Both the position numbers and the translations under genes were made by a program. From assembly GCF_030247195.1 (NCBI RefSeq), contig NC_080671.1:426808539-426872538 (forward strand): 64,000 nt of DNA, given 5' to 3'. Of this stretch, positions 51,787-63,091 are shown one piece after another (position 1 is the stretch's first letter; every line of letters starts with the position of its first letter). The stretch comes from Topomyia yanbarensis. Lineage: Eukaryota; Arthropoda; Insecta; Diptera; Culicidae. The notes under the pieces were generated by a model. That model was given only the letters and a program-made list of their open reading frames with translations. It searched no databases and was not told the DNA's origin.

Positions 51787-51911
51787 GTTTGACAATTCTC
51801 GGTGGTTTGTTTACTTTGTCAGTTGCGTGAGTGCGAGCGCAACGGGCGCTCATCTGTTACATTCGAACTCACATAACTCCCACGTAAACAAACCACCGAG
51901 AATTGCCAAAG
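51787..51911. mobile_element. MITE inside the LINE, 125 bp, 9-bp duplication
   Basis: The arms share AATTCTCGGTGGTTTGTTTA and its inverse (near 51793 and 51893). The flanking direct repeat GAAGTTCAT lies at 51778-51786 and 51912-51920. It disrupts the reverse transcriptase remnant. Confidence 0.8.
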
Positions 51912-51933
51912 GAAGTTCATCCGTTTTTGAATC

Positions 51934-52019
51934 AGAGTTGCTCTAGGTTCGCTCGGAGCTGTCACTTTTATATGGAAACTGTAAACATTAGAGCGAACCT
52001 AGGGCGACTCGATTCTAAA
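51934..52019. repeat. Small inverted repeat inside the LINE
   Basis: GTTGCTCTAGGTTCGCTC and its inverse GAGCGAACCTAGGGCGAC lie round a spacer of about 30 bp, extended by TTGAATCAGA and its counterpart TCGATTCTAA. Probably a second tiny foldback insertion. Confidence 0.65.
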
Positions 52020-53211
52020 ACCGAAAACAGCATAAGTTTGTGGGGTTATGTCGGTTGGTGTAAAACCTAATTTCTTGCAGTGAGTGAAAAGAGGCTCCAT
52101 GACAACAAGTTCAAACAGTTTTGAAACAGCGCATAGTGATGTGATGCCGCGGTAGTTTTCGATGTCATTTCTTTTCCATTTTTTATATACAGTGCGCATA
52201 TTTCCAGCACGAAGGGAAAACACCCTTGGATAAGGACAGTTGGAAAAGGTGATGGAGTGGAGACAGCAAGTAGTCGATATGATACTTTAAAAGAACGGAC
52301 GGTATTCCATCTGGCCCTGGTTTGCGAGTTGACTTCAGTTGGCGGGCTGCTCTCTTAATCATCGCATCATCCACGTTCATTTGACCAAAGGTCTGTGTTT
52401 GCAAAGGGACGTTTCTGGCGGCGGCGAAAACAAGCTCGGGAGTTAATACTTCTGCTTTAAAAACACTGGCAAACTTAATGGAAAAGAGACGACATTTTTC
52501 ATTGCTATCGGTAGCCATTTCACCATTTAGTCATCGACGACGGAAGGCCAGACTCTTTGCGTTGCTCGTTGATATACCTCCAAAAGGATTTCAGGTGCGA
52601 TTTGAGTTTGCGTTGAATGTTGTGCTTATGACGTGAGTGACAATGTTTGCTTACCTTTTTGTACTCGAAGTTGAGCCTCACATAGTGGTTCCGGAGTGAC
52701 AGAGTTCGGTATTTCGTGAATTTTATCAAGGCGGCTCGCTTTGCTGTTTTAAGTTACCGTAACTCGACGGATTGCCATGGGAATTTTCTCTCATTCCGGT
52801 TTACTTTCTTCGGGACGAATCTGTCGATGGCATACGCCATGATATGAGTGAAGGTCTGTGCTACTTCATCAACATCATTGCTATCGAGTAAGTGATCCCA
52901 GTCAAGCTCAGATAGAAAAACAGCGATGCTGCGGTGCTCTGCATTACGATAGTTGTAGAAAACCGGATCAGGGACACGAGGCCGTTCTTGGTTCAGCGAG
53001 ACATTTCATGCGAAATCGACTGGATGTGAGCATCGATCAACGTATTGTCCCGAATGTGATCCGGAGGGAAATAAACTGCACACAGAAAAACGGTTCGATC
53101 ACCAAGCTCAATAACAACACAGATTTGTTCAACATTTCATGCATCGTCCTCGACAACTCTAGCTTTCAGTTGTTTGTCGACAGCGACGCCTCCGCCGGAT
53201 AGTTTTTTACT

Positions 53212-53588
53212 ATGCTATATTTTTATATAGCATATATAAAGTATGTATATAGTATGAAATAAGGATTTGTGCCCTCCTGTACAAAGACTGGTTTTTACCA
53301 ACAAATTTTCACCCTAGTGAGAAATTTTGGTTTTTACCAAATTTTCCTCCTTAGGGTGAAATATAGCATAGTGCTTTCGCATAGGCCTGCTAAGCCAAGA
53401 CAAGTTTCGGCTTCACTTGTGTCTCATCGGCATAAACAGAACTTCTGCTCGAACGGGACATCACGTTTGATTGAAACACATAGTGTGTTTTAGTTTTAAG
53501 GGATTTGCGTCAAGCCGGCGCTAATCTATTCCGACAATGTGCTAGTGTCGGTTTCTGATGAGGCGAAGCCGAAACGCAACATAGTATG
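53212..53588 (+). mobile_element. Hammerhead-bearing short mobile element, 377 bp
   Basis: Inserted in the endonuclease region of the LINE. The direct repeat AGTTTTTTACT lies on both sides (53201-53211 and 53589-53599), and coding similarity to the LINE resumes on each side, which fixes the edges. The left part is a palindrome built from CTATATTTTTATATAG and TTTCACCCTA/TTAGGGTGAAA. The middle has GCCTGCTAAGCCAA. The last 84 bp hold a complete hammerhead fold. No ORF and no poly(A). Confidence 0.8.
53505..53579 (+). ncRNA. Hammerhead self-cleaving ribozyme, complete consensus
   Basis: Stem III: TTGCG (53505-53509) pairs with CGCAA (53575-53579). U at 53510 pairs with A at 53574, and C at 53511 is the cleavage base (GUC). 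Stem I: 53512-53523 pairs with 53543-53554 over 12 pairs, three of them G-U. Core: CTGATGA (53555-53561), stem II GGC/GCC with loop GAA, and GAAA (53571-53574). Every conserved core base is present. The ends open in stem III, so it is type III. Expected to cut its own RNA after 53511 (inference). Confidence 0.88.
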
Positions 53589-54989
53589 AGTTTTTTACTG
53601 TTCCATGGGTTGCGGTTGCAGCGAAAAACCTCATATTCCGACCCAAATATCTGAGAGGATAATGTGCGGCAGTCAAGCCATGTCTCGACCAGCGTGACCA
53701 CATCGTAGCAGCGATCTGTAACAGCTAGCTTGTAGTCATCAAGGGAAGAGTTCATTCCGCCGACGTTCTGGTAATAGAGCATCAGACTATCAGGTAGACA
53801 TTTTGCTCCGGAACCCGGAGCGATTTGCTGTCCGGTAGCTGCGTTCGAAAAGCGATGGCGGGGGCCGAAGGTTGGGGGTCGGCTGGAAACAACAGAAATT
53901 TCAGGGGACGAATTGTCGAAATTAACATCGTACTTGCCTGTGAAACGATTTCGGAAGGCCTCCTTTACAGACCTAAGCACAGGACCGGGACGGCTGCAGG
54001 TCGCTGGCAGGAAGGGCTCGACTGTGCTTGGAGGATTGGAGGCTTCCTTAGAGCTTGCGGCAAATATGCGTTCCGGTGTCCGAGTTGAGAAGTTGATATC
54101 GCAGTTGTTTATTCCATTGCTACCATTTCTGACCCTGACGAAAAAATTTGCGGATTGTTGTTTGCCGGAGGAACAGTTGGACGCCAAAATTTTCACTCGA
54201 TCTGTTGTCCGAGAACTCTCGATATACCATCCCTTTCGACCACGTGGAAGTGGATAGCGATTTAGCTTTCAACTCGGCTCTAACGCCGATTTTGAATGAA
54301 ACAAATGACAATGTGCTAATGTCCCTTCCTTTAGCAACTAGTCGAACCACATGTACGTCATCCGTTCCTAGAAGTTTTTTGGCTAGTGCACAAACTTGTT
54401 CTGCCGTGACGTCTTTGGCAATACGCGACAGATAAAGCCAGAATTTTGGCTGGGCCGCTGGTACCACTATTATATCTGTAGATGGTGAGAGAGTGCTTCC
54501 GGTTCCTTGAAGTAGCGGTGGGTTCTGTCGAGAGGCAGCGTTTTCTCTCGCACTGAACAATCTGCGCCCTTTCATGAATTGTGGTTCCACTGCAACGCGT
54601 TGGGTCGTTTTTGGTGTAAACGTACTGGAGTTAATTAAGGCAGCAAAATTCGTTTTGATCTCAGCCTTCAATTCAGTCAGAATTTCTGACTTCAAATTTT
54701 TCAGGCTGTTTTGCGCTTTATCCTGACCAGCTTCAAACGTGCGGCATTTCGAAAACGGATATCGTTCATCAGTCAGCTACATGGCACACACACATCCAGA
54801 ACAATTGGTTGTTTTTTTCTACCTCCTCAAGCACATCAAGGTGACACGGTAGCAGCTGCGATGGAAGGTAGCATTGCAAAAACCTCGGCATTCAAAATAA
54901 TGCTAACATAAAAACTTTATCACACTAGTGCGCACTGGACACTCACGTATGCAATAACACAAAGTGCAATAACAACAGCGAAATAATTG

Positions 54990-56060
54990 CAGACGATCCC
55001 GATTCATGATGGCGCGAGCGCAGGAGTTTGTAGGTTGACGCTTGAGATCGCGTTGGTAAGTTTATGAGTGCTGAGACGTTCACCTTATCATCGGGGTGTA
55101 ATCATGTTTGCGAGTTCGTGGGCGTAGGTTGCTTGGAAAATCGCGAGGGGCTCTAACGTTTGTATGCTGACGTGATTTTGTAACATATTTGCGTGTATTC
55201 CTGAATGATCGCGCGCACCGTGTGCCTGATATCAAATTTGTGCGGTTAAAACTCTGGCAGAGATTGGAATCCCTTATAATTGATAGGGTTCCCGGTCATG
55301 TCGCCATGAGACGTGTTGTCTAATAGGTATGAGCGTATTTTCTTAATTGGTCCAGCTGAAGGCATGGACCCAGGCTTCTAGGATCAAGGACAGACCTCCG
55401 GACGTGACCGATTCGTAATCGCGTGCGCGAGGGCATTTTTGTAGGTTCCCGCTTGAGACCGTGTTTGAGAATGTGTGAGTGTTAAGACGTTCACTATCAC
55501 TATCTTTGCTGACCCAGTTGAAGGCGGGTGTAGAATGGCAGTATAGGACTCGAAAGAAATAAAAGACAATATATGAGAGACGTAATAGATTAGACAGGTA
55601 CAAGATACAGCTGAAGTTATGATCATCACATGAAAGACATACATTAGTACTTCAAACACTACCAATACTTAAATAGCCAACCACCACACATAGCACATCC
55701 TTTCTAAATTATCTATTTGTTACTGCTTGATTGTTGGTTATGAGCGAGTAAATAGAGGAAAGGTATAGAACAGAAAAAAGGCTCATATCAGCCCTCCCGG
55801 TCTCCTAGATACACCACTATCGAGGTGTAATCAACATCTTGAAGCGGGCTTCTTATATAAATCAAATCCTGAGTAGTCATAATGATTGGTGGATTATTAA
55901 CATGAGAACTAATTAACCTCTAGTAGTAGAACTAGGTGCAAATAGAAACTAAAAAGCGCGAAGGTCCTTATATTTAGATAACTCTATTGAATTTATTGTG
56001 GCTTGATGATATTTACAATACCGTCCATCCCATCAAGCTGCGAGAGGGAAGTAGAAGATT
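54990..56060 (+). repeat. Repeat family A, locus 3
   Basis: Units start at about 54998 (GATTCATGATGGCGCGAGCG) and 55409 (GATTCGTAATCGCGTGCGCG), 411 bp apart, each with TTGAGA(T/C)CG(C/T)GTT. GGTCATGTCGCCATGAGACG occurs at 55294. The 3' module GCCCTCCCGG with CTCCTAGATACACCACTATC (55790-55830) and ACCGTCCATCC (56,022) matches locus 2. Non-coding. Confidence 0.62.
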
Positions 56061-56399
56061 TATTCAAATTAAAGCAAAAAAATTAGAGCTTCCCGCATAT
56101 GCTCTTTTTGTAACCCAAACTTAGACCGGTTTAAGCAAAGAAAAATGTCATATGAAATCACTGATGATGTGCAATGAGTAATGTGAACAGGTGTCAAATT
56201 CACACAAAAAAGTATGACGTTTCTACGGTAGCTAAATATGCTCAGTAACGCCATCTATGAGCAATCGGCAGATTTAAGCAATCGAATTGAATTTCAATTA
56301 CTTCAAGGGACTTTATGGAACGTGCTGAATGTCTTTCAATAAAATTGTATCTTAACCAACATTTGCACTATGTTTCAGTGTACCCCGGCATTTTAGGTA

Positions 56400-56515
56400 C
56401 CATTCATAAATTGCGTAACGCTTTTAGGGGGGGGGGGGACAAATTGTGACACGTTGTGACATATAGGGGAGGGAGAGTAAGCTAGAACATTACGTAACAT
56501 GTTTTTACAGAAGAA
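56400..56515. mobile_element. Small MITE-like segment with G run
   Basis: CATTCATAAATTGCGTAACG on the left and CATTACGTAACATG on the right form a weak inverted pair. A 13-G run lies between them. Similar CATAAATTACGTAACGC elements are widespread in insects. Edges uncertain. Confidence 0.4.
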
Positions 56516-58177
56516 AATTTTGTTTTGAAGAATTTGTTAAAGGGGGGCAATTGTCCGAAGTAAATGTCCTCTGAATTTACGAGATATACCAGAAAAAGGT
56601 TCTCTTGCTTTGGAGTGAATTCCCGAAATAATAACGTATGATGACCATTTTTTCACTGTAAATAGTACCAATTTGCCCCGCGTGCGACACCGCCGGCTTA
56701 TCCCAGCCACATTTTTTATAAAAAAAATATTTAAAAAACAACTTTTGTTTGTGGATGGGTTCAATATCTATACGTACACTGAAAGCTCTTTTCATGCAGT
56801 ACCGAAAAATATAATCATTCGAGGGATAGATTTAAAATCACCTTAAACAACTCGAAAAGTTTAAAATTAAGAAAATTTTCTTAGTATACTCGAAAACACA
56901 ATATCGCCCACAATTTCTACAAAACAAAATGTTATGCAACAAAAACACATTGGACAATGAATTTCGCACTACCTGAGGTACACACCGAGAAACAGTGCCA
57001 TATGTCTAATAGAAACGGAGAAAAGGGGACTGCGTCAACTTTTATCCGTGTGAGCCCGTGGATTCATAAGAATACTATGTGCAGCATATAAAATCGCATC
57101 AATTCCCGAACATTTGATCACACTGTTAATAAATAAATTTCCCACAATTAGAACAAAATCATCAAGTTTATTGTGAACAAGCACCTATTTAGTAATCATT
57201 TGATCAGTTCCTTCGCTGGTGTGCTATAAATTCGTGCTAAGTAGGATTCCAATAAACCACCAGTTTGGATGCTACTACGCGGATGACCTTGGCGATCGAT
57301 GGCGGTAGCATTTAGTCGTTTGAAGCGTGCGTTTCGAAATCGCCGGTATAGTTATTATCGCATCACGCAGCCATTACTTATAGCAGTCCGTCGTAGTTGT
57401 AGATACCTTTTCTGGCAGTTAAAACTGCGTAGCGCACGATGTTTGTGTAGTAACCTTGGGATAGGTTGTATTCACAGGGTAGACTCAGTTTAAGCATTTG
57501 TCTACTACGTCTGCGATATGCCAGAGCTGGGTTGAGACTTGTTTGTTGACTCATAATATTACCATCACGAAATTTAATTTTTTTTATGTTCTCCTGTACC
57601 TACATATGCACTAGCTATAGTTGATAGCAATCCGCCAGCAATAACCGATCAATTAATCCATTGATGAATAAATTAAAACGGATTACTGCATCGTGTTTTC
57701 CAGCCTTAGATACCCACCGATGCAGTCTGCTGTGTGTCGAAAGCTATCAATATTCATAAAATAATTAATTTGCATTTTGTGAGGGAAATAGTTGTTTGTT
57801 TGGATTGTTTCCGTTGGATTAAGCTGAGAAAGCTCCCAGCAAGCAAGTGGCATTGATCTTCCGTCTGCTGTTGGCTGTCTGGCTGTCTGGCTGGTTGTCA
57901 GCGATTTGAAGGTCAAAGATGTATGCGGGGAAACCCGACGGTTACTTCGTGTACCGATTGAACATGGCGTTCACAAACCCATGCACAGCGAGTAAATAGT
58001 TGAAAACAAATATTTCTTAAAGCAACTTATTGCGCATATTGTTCATCGTTACTAGCTTGTTGTTCATTTAAATAATATGAACTTAGAGCTTCCCTAATAA
58101 ACATCCTATGATTTAAGAGCCTAACGACGTGTTAAGGGTATCATCCAAACAATATTTGAAATCGTGGCACTATATGG
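56516..58177. other. Upstream region, nothing recognised
   Basis: No coding signal, tRNA or repeat ends identified. Confidence 0.35.
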
Positions 58178-58182
58178 GTTAT

Positions 58183-58674
58183 TGTTGCGAAATGCGGGTG
58201 TTAGGCCCTTTTAATCGGCTCTTCTTGAGTCGGCACAGAAGACTATTGACGCGGAGCGTTAGCTAACTTCATACTGGCATATAAATGACATCCTCAGTGA
58301 CTGTGCATATAAAATCAGCTTAGATCTAATAGAGCCACATTTCATAGGCGATAATATCATCGGAAAGGAATTATTATATTTAAGGTTTGTTAATCTACTT
58401 AAAATTACCTAAGATTACTTTATTTACATTACCCATCTACCTAACCTAATGAATTACTTATATATACTTATTACTAACCTAATTAAACGGTTATCTACTA
58501 TCTACCGAGTAGGGACACCTAACCTACCTAAATTGTAACCTCATTGGATTTATATAAAAGTTAGGAAACTAAGTTGTAAGCAATTATTCAATTATAATGG
58601 ATTCAAGAATAAAGTAATCTATGATTTTTGCAGTCGAGTTGCGGAAAACCGAACTACGGAAAGTTTTTATAACA
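58183..58674. mobile_element. Solo LTR, 492 bp
   Basis: It starts TGTTGCG and ends ATAACA, the TG...CA rule of LTRs, and is flanked by a perfect 5-bp duplication GTTAT (58178-58182 and 58675-58679). Inside are a TATA-like TTTATATAAAAG (about 58549) and AATAAA (about 58610) near the 3' end, in the order promoter then polyadenylation signal for plus orientation. No internal retroelement sequence is adjacent, so LTR-LTR recombination has removed it. TGTTGCG with a 5-bp duplication suggests BEL/Pao (inference). Confidence 0.78.
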
Positions 58675-58679
58675 GTTAT

Positions 58680-60320
58680 AGTTTGTGTATAATTTTTTTT
58701 ATTAGGGTTTCTAGAGTGAAGCTCGCGGAATTCATTCGTTTCTCTGGATTCCCGTGTTACAGGAATTACGAGAACCCAAAAAATATAATCAATCTGTACT
58801 AAAAGGCTCATGTACGTATTTATGCATACATACTTGTGTTTGCTTGAGTACGTACCGAGCTTTCATTTTTCGGCTTTTTTTTTAAATTTTTTTTCCGAAT
58901 ATTGAATGAAGGGGACTATTCCACTCTTGACCAACACAACATGTTTTGGCTCTTACGAGATGTTCAATTCTTAAAATCAATACTGTTTGTCGAAGTCTGA
59001 GGCACACATTGCATAATGTTTCGACTTCTATTATACATAATTAACGAAATGCGGTGTATTTTTTTATTCCAAGATTCTAATGTAATATGGTTCTATATAA
59101 TTCTTCTGCTGATAAGTGCTATTGAAAATAAGTAGCAAAATTTTCCACAAATTCTAATCATATTAAATTATAAGACGCATTGATTTATTATATGCATAGA
59201 GTTGAGATTCAAACGCTTCAAGCCTTTCAATTGAAAATTCTTCAACTAATATACCAGGCAAAATTAAATTAAACGTTTCGAAATGTTATCTATACCGATC
59301 ATAAAGACTCGCCTATGTATTTCAAAAAGATTGAAGCGCAACCAATTCATGGTGACAGCAAACTGAATGGAATTACAATTAAGCTCGCTCGAGCCATTCA
59401 ACGCCGCCCGTTCAAGTACAAAGTACCAATTTCTCTAAATATGTCACAACTGTCCTCTATAGCGAGTTTCAAACTATCATCGTCAGCAGCAGCAGCAGTC
59501 CACCCGTCTCATAACCGTTTATAAACGTGCCATGATGGATGGATTCTCGCCATGTGTGCCCGTCATTACCTATATGTGCTGTACGAAGAAGCCGACATCA
59601 GTCGCAGTCCGAAGTGGTACGCAAACAATCCATTTGATTTATAAATATGTTGGACAAACTAAAAAGAGAACACATTATATCGATCGATATGAATCTGCAA
59701 TTTGAATGTCAAAGGCGCATTCGTGGTGGCAGTGAAATGAGGCGCTAGTGCTGCGATCGATAGCTGCAAGTAAGTGGGTCATTAAAAATTGATCTCAGTG
59801 GACGAGACACTAGGAAGGAAACGTGAAAATCGAAAGGAACATCATCAGATAATTCTTGTAAAAATACGAAAAATCTGTACTGCAATTGAAGTATGAAAAT
59901 GTTTCTGGAACACAATATTGCACAGTTCCCACCAAATCGAACTGCACAGTATGAAAGTGTGATGAATCAAAAGTGTGATCAAAAGTGCAACTCCTTCGAC
60001 CTGACAAATTATTGACATAGAAAAGTGTCAAAAACAAACTTCTTCTTACTTTTAGTAGCTGGAAGGTTAGCATGGCTGCCAGTATCCCGGTTTTTACAAT
60101 AAATTTGATGGAAAAAGTTAATTTTTTGTTGATTTCATATCATTTCATTTGGCAACCGTGAAAAAATTGTGATAGCGAAGTGCATCAAAAATCCAACTTT
60201 CAAAGCAATAACACGGTGCTACTGTGATTTTGTACTTTTCAAGTGACTTAGCTGTAGGTCCCATCAAATGCAACACAAAATAATGTATGAAAAATGTTCA
60301 ATACATTCAAAATCTATAAC
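58680..60320. other. Upstream region, nothing recognised
   Basis: AT-rich. A frame of 69 codons (59315-59524) shows no recognisable domain. Confidence 0.35.
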
Positions 60321-60377
60321 AAAAACCTGTTTTAATCCACCTAGTGGTGCAATTGTGCCTTTCTCATTTATCCAAAC
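60321..60377 (+). repeat. Conserved dispersed block, copy 2
   Basis: Reverse complement of 22718-22775 (TTTTAATCCACCTAGTGGTG, AATTGTGCCTTTCTCATTTA). Flanks differ. Confidence 0.65.
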
Positions 60378-60589
60378 TATGATTTATTGGCTGGTTATGT
60401 TCAATATATCATTGTGGAAATGTCTGTTACATTCTTATTACACTTGATGAGCATTGAGCATATATAAGTGCACAACTGTTGCGAACCTGATAAGCAACAT
60501 GTCGACACTGACACACTTGAAATAAACAAAAATATAATATTTAAATAGCTTAATCAGCGTTAGTTCAATTTTGTCTTCATGTTAACTTC

Positions 60590-60775
60590 ATGGTAGAGAA
60601 GGGAAGGGATATAATTAGTGGGAGGGGGAGGATGCGTCGGAAATCATCTAACTTATTTTAGTATACGGGGTGGATGAAGGGAATGAATGTGGGAGGTTGG
60701 TCTGAGAGGGTGTGGGGTGAGAGATGGGAGGGTGGTTGAGAGGTAGAAGGTGGATGGGTAGACGGAGGGTTCAAC
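60590..60775. repeat. Strongly purine-biased strand
   Basis: The plus strand here is dominated by G and A (GGGAGGGTGGTTGAGAGGTA, GGGAGGGGGAGGATG). It may be part of a repeat. No coding function seen. Confidence 0.45.
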
Positions 60776-61484
60776 ATCGAACTTCATATTGTACCTTCCA
60801 CTGGAGACTAGGTTAGTTAAATTTGGTTCAGTCATCACCGAAGAGGCTTTAGATCTGGAATTTGCCCGGAACCCCGGGACTTCCGGAATTATCGATAGTG
60901 GACAATACATTCCAATAATTTTTGATTCGCCATCAATGGTCTAGGCTAGCGAATCAAAGTAATTTGATGTTCATTTCAGTAGGTTTTAAATCTGAGGTTT
61001 TACGATTGTACCGGTTTATATGAGAAATTTCAATGTGACCACAATAACCAACCTGTAACTCCGGAACCAAAAGTCAAAACTGAATGAAATTCAATAGCAG
61101 TCACTGGGGGTATTATATGCCAAGCCCGACGAGAGGGGGGGTCAGGCAGGGTAACTACCCTGGGGCCCGGGTCTATCTTGGGGGCCCGCAATTTTTCCGC
61201 TAAATAAAACTGGATGAAGAGTGTAGAAAATTTAAAAAGAATCACGTGAGACAAACATTAATTGCAATATTCTTATATTAATTATCCCCATTGAAAAATG
61301 TGTTGATAGAAGCATATTGAAAAAATTCCCGAAATATGAACTATTATTGTGAATATTTTTAAAAAAATATCTCGATGAATTGAAGGTTTTAATTCCTCTT
61401 CCCCAAAAAGAATTTTGCGGTGTGCACAATTAAACCAGATTGAATCTTTACAAACATAGAAACAAAATATATTTTGTTACTATA

Positions 61485-63091
61485 CAGGGTGTTTGGTTCA
61501 TGGTTAAGAACCTCTCGAGGGATGATTGACCATCAAATTTGGAGAAAAAATCGTTCTACACATACCTTCAAATCTCAACCGTTACCAAGCTATTGATTTT
61601 TTTGTGTTAAAAACTTAGTTGTCTTAAAATAGCTCTAACTCAAAAAATATACTTTGTATTTCAAATCTTTTGGATCCATTGGATAGGTGAGAAAATTTTC
61701 CATTGAAAAATGTCCTCAAATGTTTCAGCTATTTAGGTTAAGTAAGCTTTTCACAGTAATTTATTTAAAATTTAACAATTTTGATCGATTTTTTGTTCAT
61801 TTAGCAAAAATCTTAATAGTTAACATCACCATTTTAATAATTCAAATTTTTAGTCTTGAAGAGTTTCATAATTTGTTCCTTGACATGATACACTTATCTT
61901 TTTGTGTTTTCATGTGTTTGGGTTATTAGACTTGGATATTTTTATCTCACATTCACTTATACTAGCTCTTATTGAAAAAGTATGGCACTTATTGTACCTT
62001 TTCTTATTTTTATTCGAAAGCCAGGAAAATTTTGCATAGAAGAAGGTATAAATACCTTTCAGTTAAGTGTATTTACTATTCTTTTAGAAGTTAATTAGTT
62101 TAAAGCTAGTGTTATTATTAGCATTTTCGTTAATTTCTTAAAATAGTAAATAAGAAACAGGACCATTAATATCATGGAATTGATGCATCTCAGCAAATTC
62201 TACAATTCTTTCTTTAGATCCATTCAATAATCTCTTTTAGTTTCGAAGCAAAATCACTTTTATCACCTTGTTTCATATGCAAAAACAACGATTTCGAACC
62301 CACTACATTTGTGACGAGGTCATACTGTGTTAACTAGTAAATTGCAGCGAAATGAAAAACGCTAGGAATAAAGTGTCAAATAACAAGTTGTAGAGGATAT
62401 TAAGGGGCACCAAATGAACAATAGTGATAATAAATTTAGTTGATTAATAATTAGAATAATTACAAAACTTTCCAAAAAACGCTAATTTTGAGTTATTTTA
62501 CAAGTAAAAAGTCATTTAGTACACTTAACTAAAAGATATCTGTACATACATCGAAATTTCCAATGAAACCCTGGTAGTAACGATATAAAGCATATTTTTA
62601 GATTAAAGTCTTTTAAGCGCTTGCAGGTAGATTACAGGGAAAAATTAGAAGAGAAATTACAAGGAAACGAGAAGAGATAGGAATGTGATGTTGAAGAACA
62701 AATTATAAATCGTCCTCAAACCCATCTTTTGGATAATAGATATTGCCATAATCATAATGCATTATTTTGAGAAAATTAACAAAAACATCATCAAAAACAT
62801 CAACTTTGAACTACTTTACAACTAAAAGGTAATTAAAACTAATTAACTGAAAGACATGAGAACACCATTCAATAGAAAATTTTCTCACCTTTCCAATGGA
62901 ACTAAAAGATTTAAAATACGAGGTATATTTTATGAGTTAGAGGTATTTTAAGATAAATAAGTTTTTTACACAAAAAGTTCAATAACTCTGTAACGGTTGA
63001 GATTTGATGGTATATGCAGAACGATTTTTTTCTCCAAATATGACAGTCAATCACCCCTCGAGAGATTCTTAATCGTGAACCAAACACCCTG
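61485..63091. mobile_element. Near-palindromic terminal inverted repeat element, 1607 bp
   Basis: It starts CAGGGTGTTTGGTTCATGGT and ends with the inverse (GTGAACCAAACACCCTG), with TA outside both ends. Inverted similarity continues for over 220 bp (CTCGAGG, CAAATCTCAACCGTTAC, GAGAAAATTTTC) and in patches to the middle (CAGTTAAGTGTA and its inverse), so the element is close to one large hairpin. No transposase frame is seen. TA target sites and length suit a mariner/Tc1-type non-autonomous element. Confidence 0.82.

Larger units (their letters stand above)
50534..54700 (-). pseudogene. RNase H-less LINE (jockey/CR1 group), ORF1 end plus ORF2, interrupted
   Basis: Minus strand, in order: ORF1 C-terminal part (54695-54120; FWLYLSRIAKDVTAEQVCAL, DVHVVRLVAKGRD); endonuclease start (LMLYYQNVGGMNSSLDDYKL, VVTLVETWLDC); a 377-bp foreign insertion; endonuclease continued (CAVYFPPDHIRDN, about 53,080); a linker (SLRNHYVRLNFEYKKVSKHC); RT parts KPGPDGIPSVLLK, DIENYRGITSLCAVSKLFE, LSDDQHGFMPGRSTTTNL, LSFADDLKMY and LTFKQHVSFVVGKA; and C-terminal TVWSPIYMNGAERIESIQRR to a TGA at about 50534. 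Several frameshifts and stops. No RNase H or Cys/His tail is seen. Confidence 0.85.

Noticed and set aside
53399..53431. A second, inverted hammerhead-like core (CCGATGAG...CGAAAC on the minus strand)
   Set aside because: The invariant U of CUGAUGA is C, stem II does not pair properly, and the space for stem I is only a few bases. At most a degenerate relic.
59315..59524. 69-codon open frame as a gene
   Set aside because: Ser/Ala-rich tail, no domain and no supporting signals.
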